This document shows positions 62,328-64,000 of a stretch of 64,000 nt of DNA, piece after piece. The stretch spans positions 2,232,001 through 2,296,000 of the forward strand of contig NZ_OZ242342.1 of the NCBI RefSeq assembly GCF_965208555.1. The letters run 5' to 3'. The notes below the pieces were generated by a model that was not told the origin of the DNA, searched no databases, and saw nothing but the letters and a program-made list of their open reading frames with translations. Source of the DNA: Poriferisodalis sp965208555. Its GTDB lineage: Bacteria; Actinomycetota; Acidimicrobiia; Acidimicrobiales; Poriferisodalaceae. The position numbers and the translations under genes were made by a program. Each line of letters starts with the position of its first letter. Within the stretch, counting starts at the first letter, position 1.

Positions 62328-63518
62328 ATGCCTGACTTGACCGGCCCCGGACCGCTGGACGGCATCCGTGTCGTCGAGATCGCCACGTTCATTGCCGCGC
62401 CGGGCGGGTCGCACCTGCTGGCCTCGCAGGGCGCCGAGGTCATCAAGGTGGAAGACACGCAGATCGGCGATCCGTTGCGCATGTTCGGGTCGAGCCGGGG
62501 CGGCATGTCGGGCTGGTTCGCCAACATCAACGCCGGCAAGCGCTCGCTCGCCATGGACATTGCCTCGGCACCCGGCAGGGAAGTCATGGCCGACCTGCTC
62601 GACACTGCCGACGTGTTCGTGCAGGCGTACCGGCCCGGTGTGGCCGAACGGCTGGGCATCGGCGAGGCCGATGTGCGCAAGCGCAACCCGAAGATCGTCT
62701 ACGTGTCGATCAGCGGCTTCGGCCGCGACGGCCCGTATTCGAAGCGGCCTGCTTACGACGCCGTCATCCAGGGCTGGTCCGGCATCGCCGCAGTGCAGGG
62801 CGGCGACGGTGAGCCCCAGTTCGTGAAGAGCTTCATCCCCGACAAGGTCACCTCGCTCACCTGGACTCAGGCGGTCTGCGCGGCGCTGTTCGCCCGTGAG
62901 CGCACCGGCCGGGGCGAGCATGTGGAGCTGTCGCTGCTGGACTCGGCGGTCAGCTTCATGTGGCCCGACGCGATGATGGACCACACGGTGCTGGCCGACG
63001 ACGCCGACCATCGTCCCAACCTGCTGGCCGATTACCGGCTGCTGGCCTGCCGGGACGGCTATGTGGCCATGATGCCGCTCACCGACGCCCACTGGAAAGG
63101 CGTCGCCGACGCCTTCGGCCGGTCCGACCTGCTTACCGACCCTCGCTTCGCCGAACCGGGACCGCGGGCGGCGCATTTCGGCGACATGATCGACACGCTC
63201 GGCGAGGTGGTGGCCGACGTGGCCCGTGACGATGTGGTCGAACGGCTCATCGCAGCCGACGTGCCGGTGGCACCGGCCCTGCGCCCCGACGAGATCGCCG
63301 CCGACCCGCAGGTGCAGCACTCGGGCGTGGTGCGCGAAGTGGACCACCCCATCGTGGGCCCGATCCGCCAGCACCGCCCCGCAGCGCTGTTCGCGGGCGG
63401 CATGCCCGAGCTGCGCCACGCCGTCGAGCGCGGCGCCGACACCGACCAGATCCTGGCGGAATTGGGCAGGTCGCCCGCCGCCATCGCCGATCTGCGTGCC
63501 GACGGCATCGTGAAGTAG
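62328..63518 (+). CDS. CaiB/BaiF CoA-transferase
   Basis: A 396-residue family III CoA-transferase. LDGIRVVEIATFIAAPGGSH, VIKVEDTQIGDPLRMFG, NAGKRSLAMDIASAPGREVM and SISGFGRDGPYSKRPAYDAV are typical, and the catalytic Asp lies near residue 168 in the AYDAVIQGWSG region. It would move CoA between carboxylic acids for degradation. The next gene is an acyl-CoA-dehydrogenase-like protein, in line with a catabolic pathway. Start ATG at 62328. Confidence 0.93.
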   Translation: MPDLTGPGPLDGIRVVEIATFIAAPGGSHLLASQGAEVIKVEDTQIGDPLRMFGSSRGGMSGWFANINAGKRSLAMDIASAPGREVMADLLDTADVFVQAYRPGVAERLGIGEADVRKRNPKIVYVSISGFGRDGPYSKRPAYDAVIQGWSGIAAVQGGDGEPQFVKSFIPDKVTSLTWTQAVCAALFARERTGRGEHVELSLLDSAVSFMWPDAMMDHTVLADDADHRPNLLADYRLLACRDGYVAMMPLTDAHWKGVADAFGRSDLLTDPRFAEPGPRAAHFGDMIDTLGEVVADVARDDVVERLIAADVPVAPALRPDEIAADPQVQHSGVVREVDHPIVGPIRQHRPAALFAGGMPELRHAVERGADTDQILAELGRSPAAIADLRADGIVK

Positions 63519-63542
63519 GAATAGCGACGTGGGAAGAGCGAG

Positions 63543-64000
63543 ATGAGTGCAGACCTGCGCATCGACGAGCGCATCGGCTCGGTGCTCGCCGCCGAAGCGG
63601 CCTGGAACGAGGAGCACCGCCACCTCTCCGAACAGTCCCTCTCGGCGCTGCGCGAATCCGGCGCGCTGCGGCTGCTGGTGCCCGAGCGGGTCGGCGGCGA
63701 CGAGCTCACCTTCGCCGACATGGTCGCCAACGTGCGCGAGGCCGCGCTCTACGACGGCGCGGCTGCCTGGGTGCTGATGGTGCTGGTGGGGCACAGCTGG
63801 ATGCTCGGCTCGATGAGCGAGGACCTCCAGGACGAGGTGTACGGGGCCGACCTCGACACGATCGTGCCGGGCTCGCTGGCCCCCGTCGGCTCGGCCACCG
63901 AAACCGACGGCGGCTGGCTCGTCGACGGGCGCTGGCCGTTCACGAGCGGCGCAGTGTGGGGCGACTGGTTCCTGCTGGGCTCCCAGGTGCTCGAACCCGG
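63543..64000 (+). CDS. Acyl-CoA dehydrogenase/HsaA-like flavoprotein, partial
   Basis: The first 152 residues of an acyl-CoA-dehydrogenase-fold protein run to the window edge. The N-terminal helix RHLSEQSLSALRESGALRLL, then VPERVGGDELTFADMVANVR, and TDGGWLVDGRWPFTSGAVWG with the Trp-Phe-Ser/Thr-Ser flavin loop resemble HsaA/HpaB-like group D monooxygenases as much as dehydrogenases. Start ATG with GGAAGAG upstream, 24 bases after the CoA-transferase gene. Confidence 0.88.
   Translation, partial: MSADLRIDERIGSVLAAEAAWNEEHRHLSEQSLSALRESGALRLLVPERVGGDELTFADMVANVREAALYDGAAAWVLMVLVGHSWMLGSMSEDLQDEVYGADLDTIVPGSLAPVGSATETDGGWLVDGRWPFTSGAVWGDWFLLGSQVLEP

Overview
The window is high-GC DNA of actinobacterial character, most likely from an uncultivated relative of the Acidimicrobiia. 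This assignment is an inference from family content: a DUF222-HNH endonuclease, LLM flavin oxidoreductase, CaiB/BaiF CoA-transferase, DUF3179 lipoprotein, DrrA-like ABC ATPase, many GTG/TTG starts and ATGA/GTGA start-stop overlaps. No rRNA, tRNA or CRISPR array was seen.

Positions 1-9.7 kb are ordinary chromosome with a few surprises. They hold a partial periplasmic Cu/Zn superoxide dismutase and a fused enzyme that joins an alkaline-phosphatase-superfamily domain, a PhnZ/TmpB-type HD oxygenase and a TmpA/GBBH-type 2-oxoglutarate dioxygenase, apparently a whole oxidative phosphonate pathway in one chain. A 14-repeat RCC1-like lipoprotein, an LLM oxidoreductase, a FnIII secreted protein, a small P-loop kinase and a NYN-domain nuclease follow.

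Positions 9.7-36 kb are a layered defence island. It opens with an AhpD-like peroxidase-family gene whose CxxC resolving position is an in-frame TGA, followed by a hairpin with the same loop and spacing as the E. coli fdhF SECIS; this is a strong selenoprotein candidate. A shortened second copy of that gene, lacking the active site, lies 9.8 kb away in the same orientation. Between the copies sit a DUF6361 protein, a double-HKD phospholipase-D-like protein and a 1,108-residue SF2 helicase (one operon), then a TIGR04255 protein, an HTH regulator and an unknown protein. Right of the second copy is a complete, tightly overlapping BREX operon (brxE-like, brxA, brxB, brxC, pglX, pglZ, brxL). Its BrxL has a Schlafen/AlbA_2 domain where the Lon-like protease domain normally sits. 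An FRG-domain protein and a Gp37/Gp68 (DUF5131) protein follow.

Positions 36-38.5 kb carry an MBL-fold hydrolase, a HigBA-type toxin-antitoxin pair with a palindromic operator, a HicB-like orphan antitoxin and an antitoxin remnant. Positions 38.5-43.5 kb are a 1,661-residue secreted protein with cadherin-like and four ~121-residue PPC-like repeats. Positions 43.5-64 kb are chromosomal housekeeping and catabolism: an ABC exporter, DUF1697, HNH endonuclease, PPOX flavoprotein, SDR, DUF3179, a hydrolase/FMN reductase/FAD monooxygenase operon, a VOC protein, DUF1295, SH3b and FxsA membrane proteins, an ADP-ribosylglycohydrolase, ABM, cupin and amidase genes, an NAD-dependent epimerase, a CaiB/BaiF CoA-transferase and the start of an acyl-CoA-dehydrogenase-like protein cut by the window edge.
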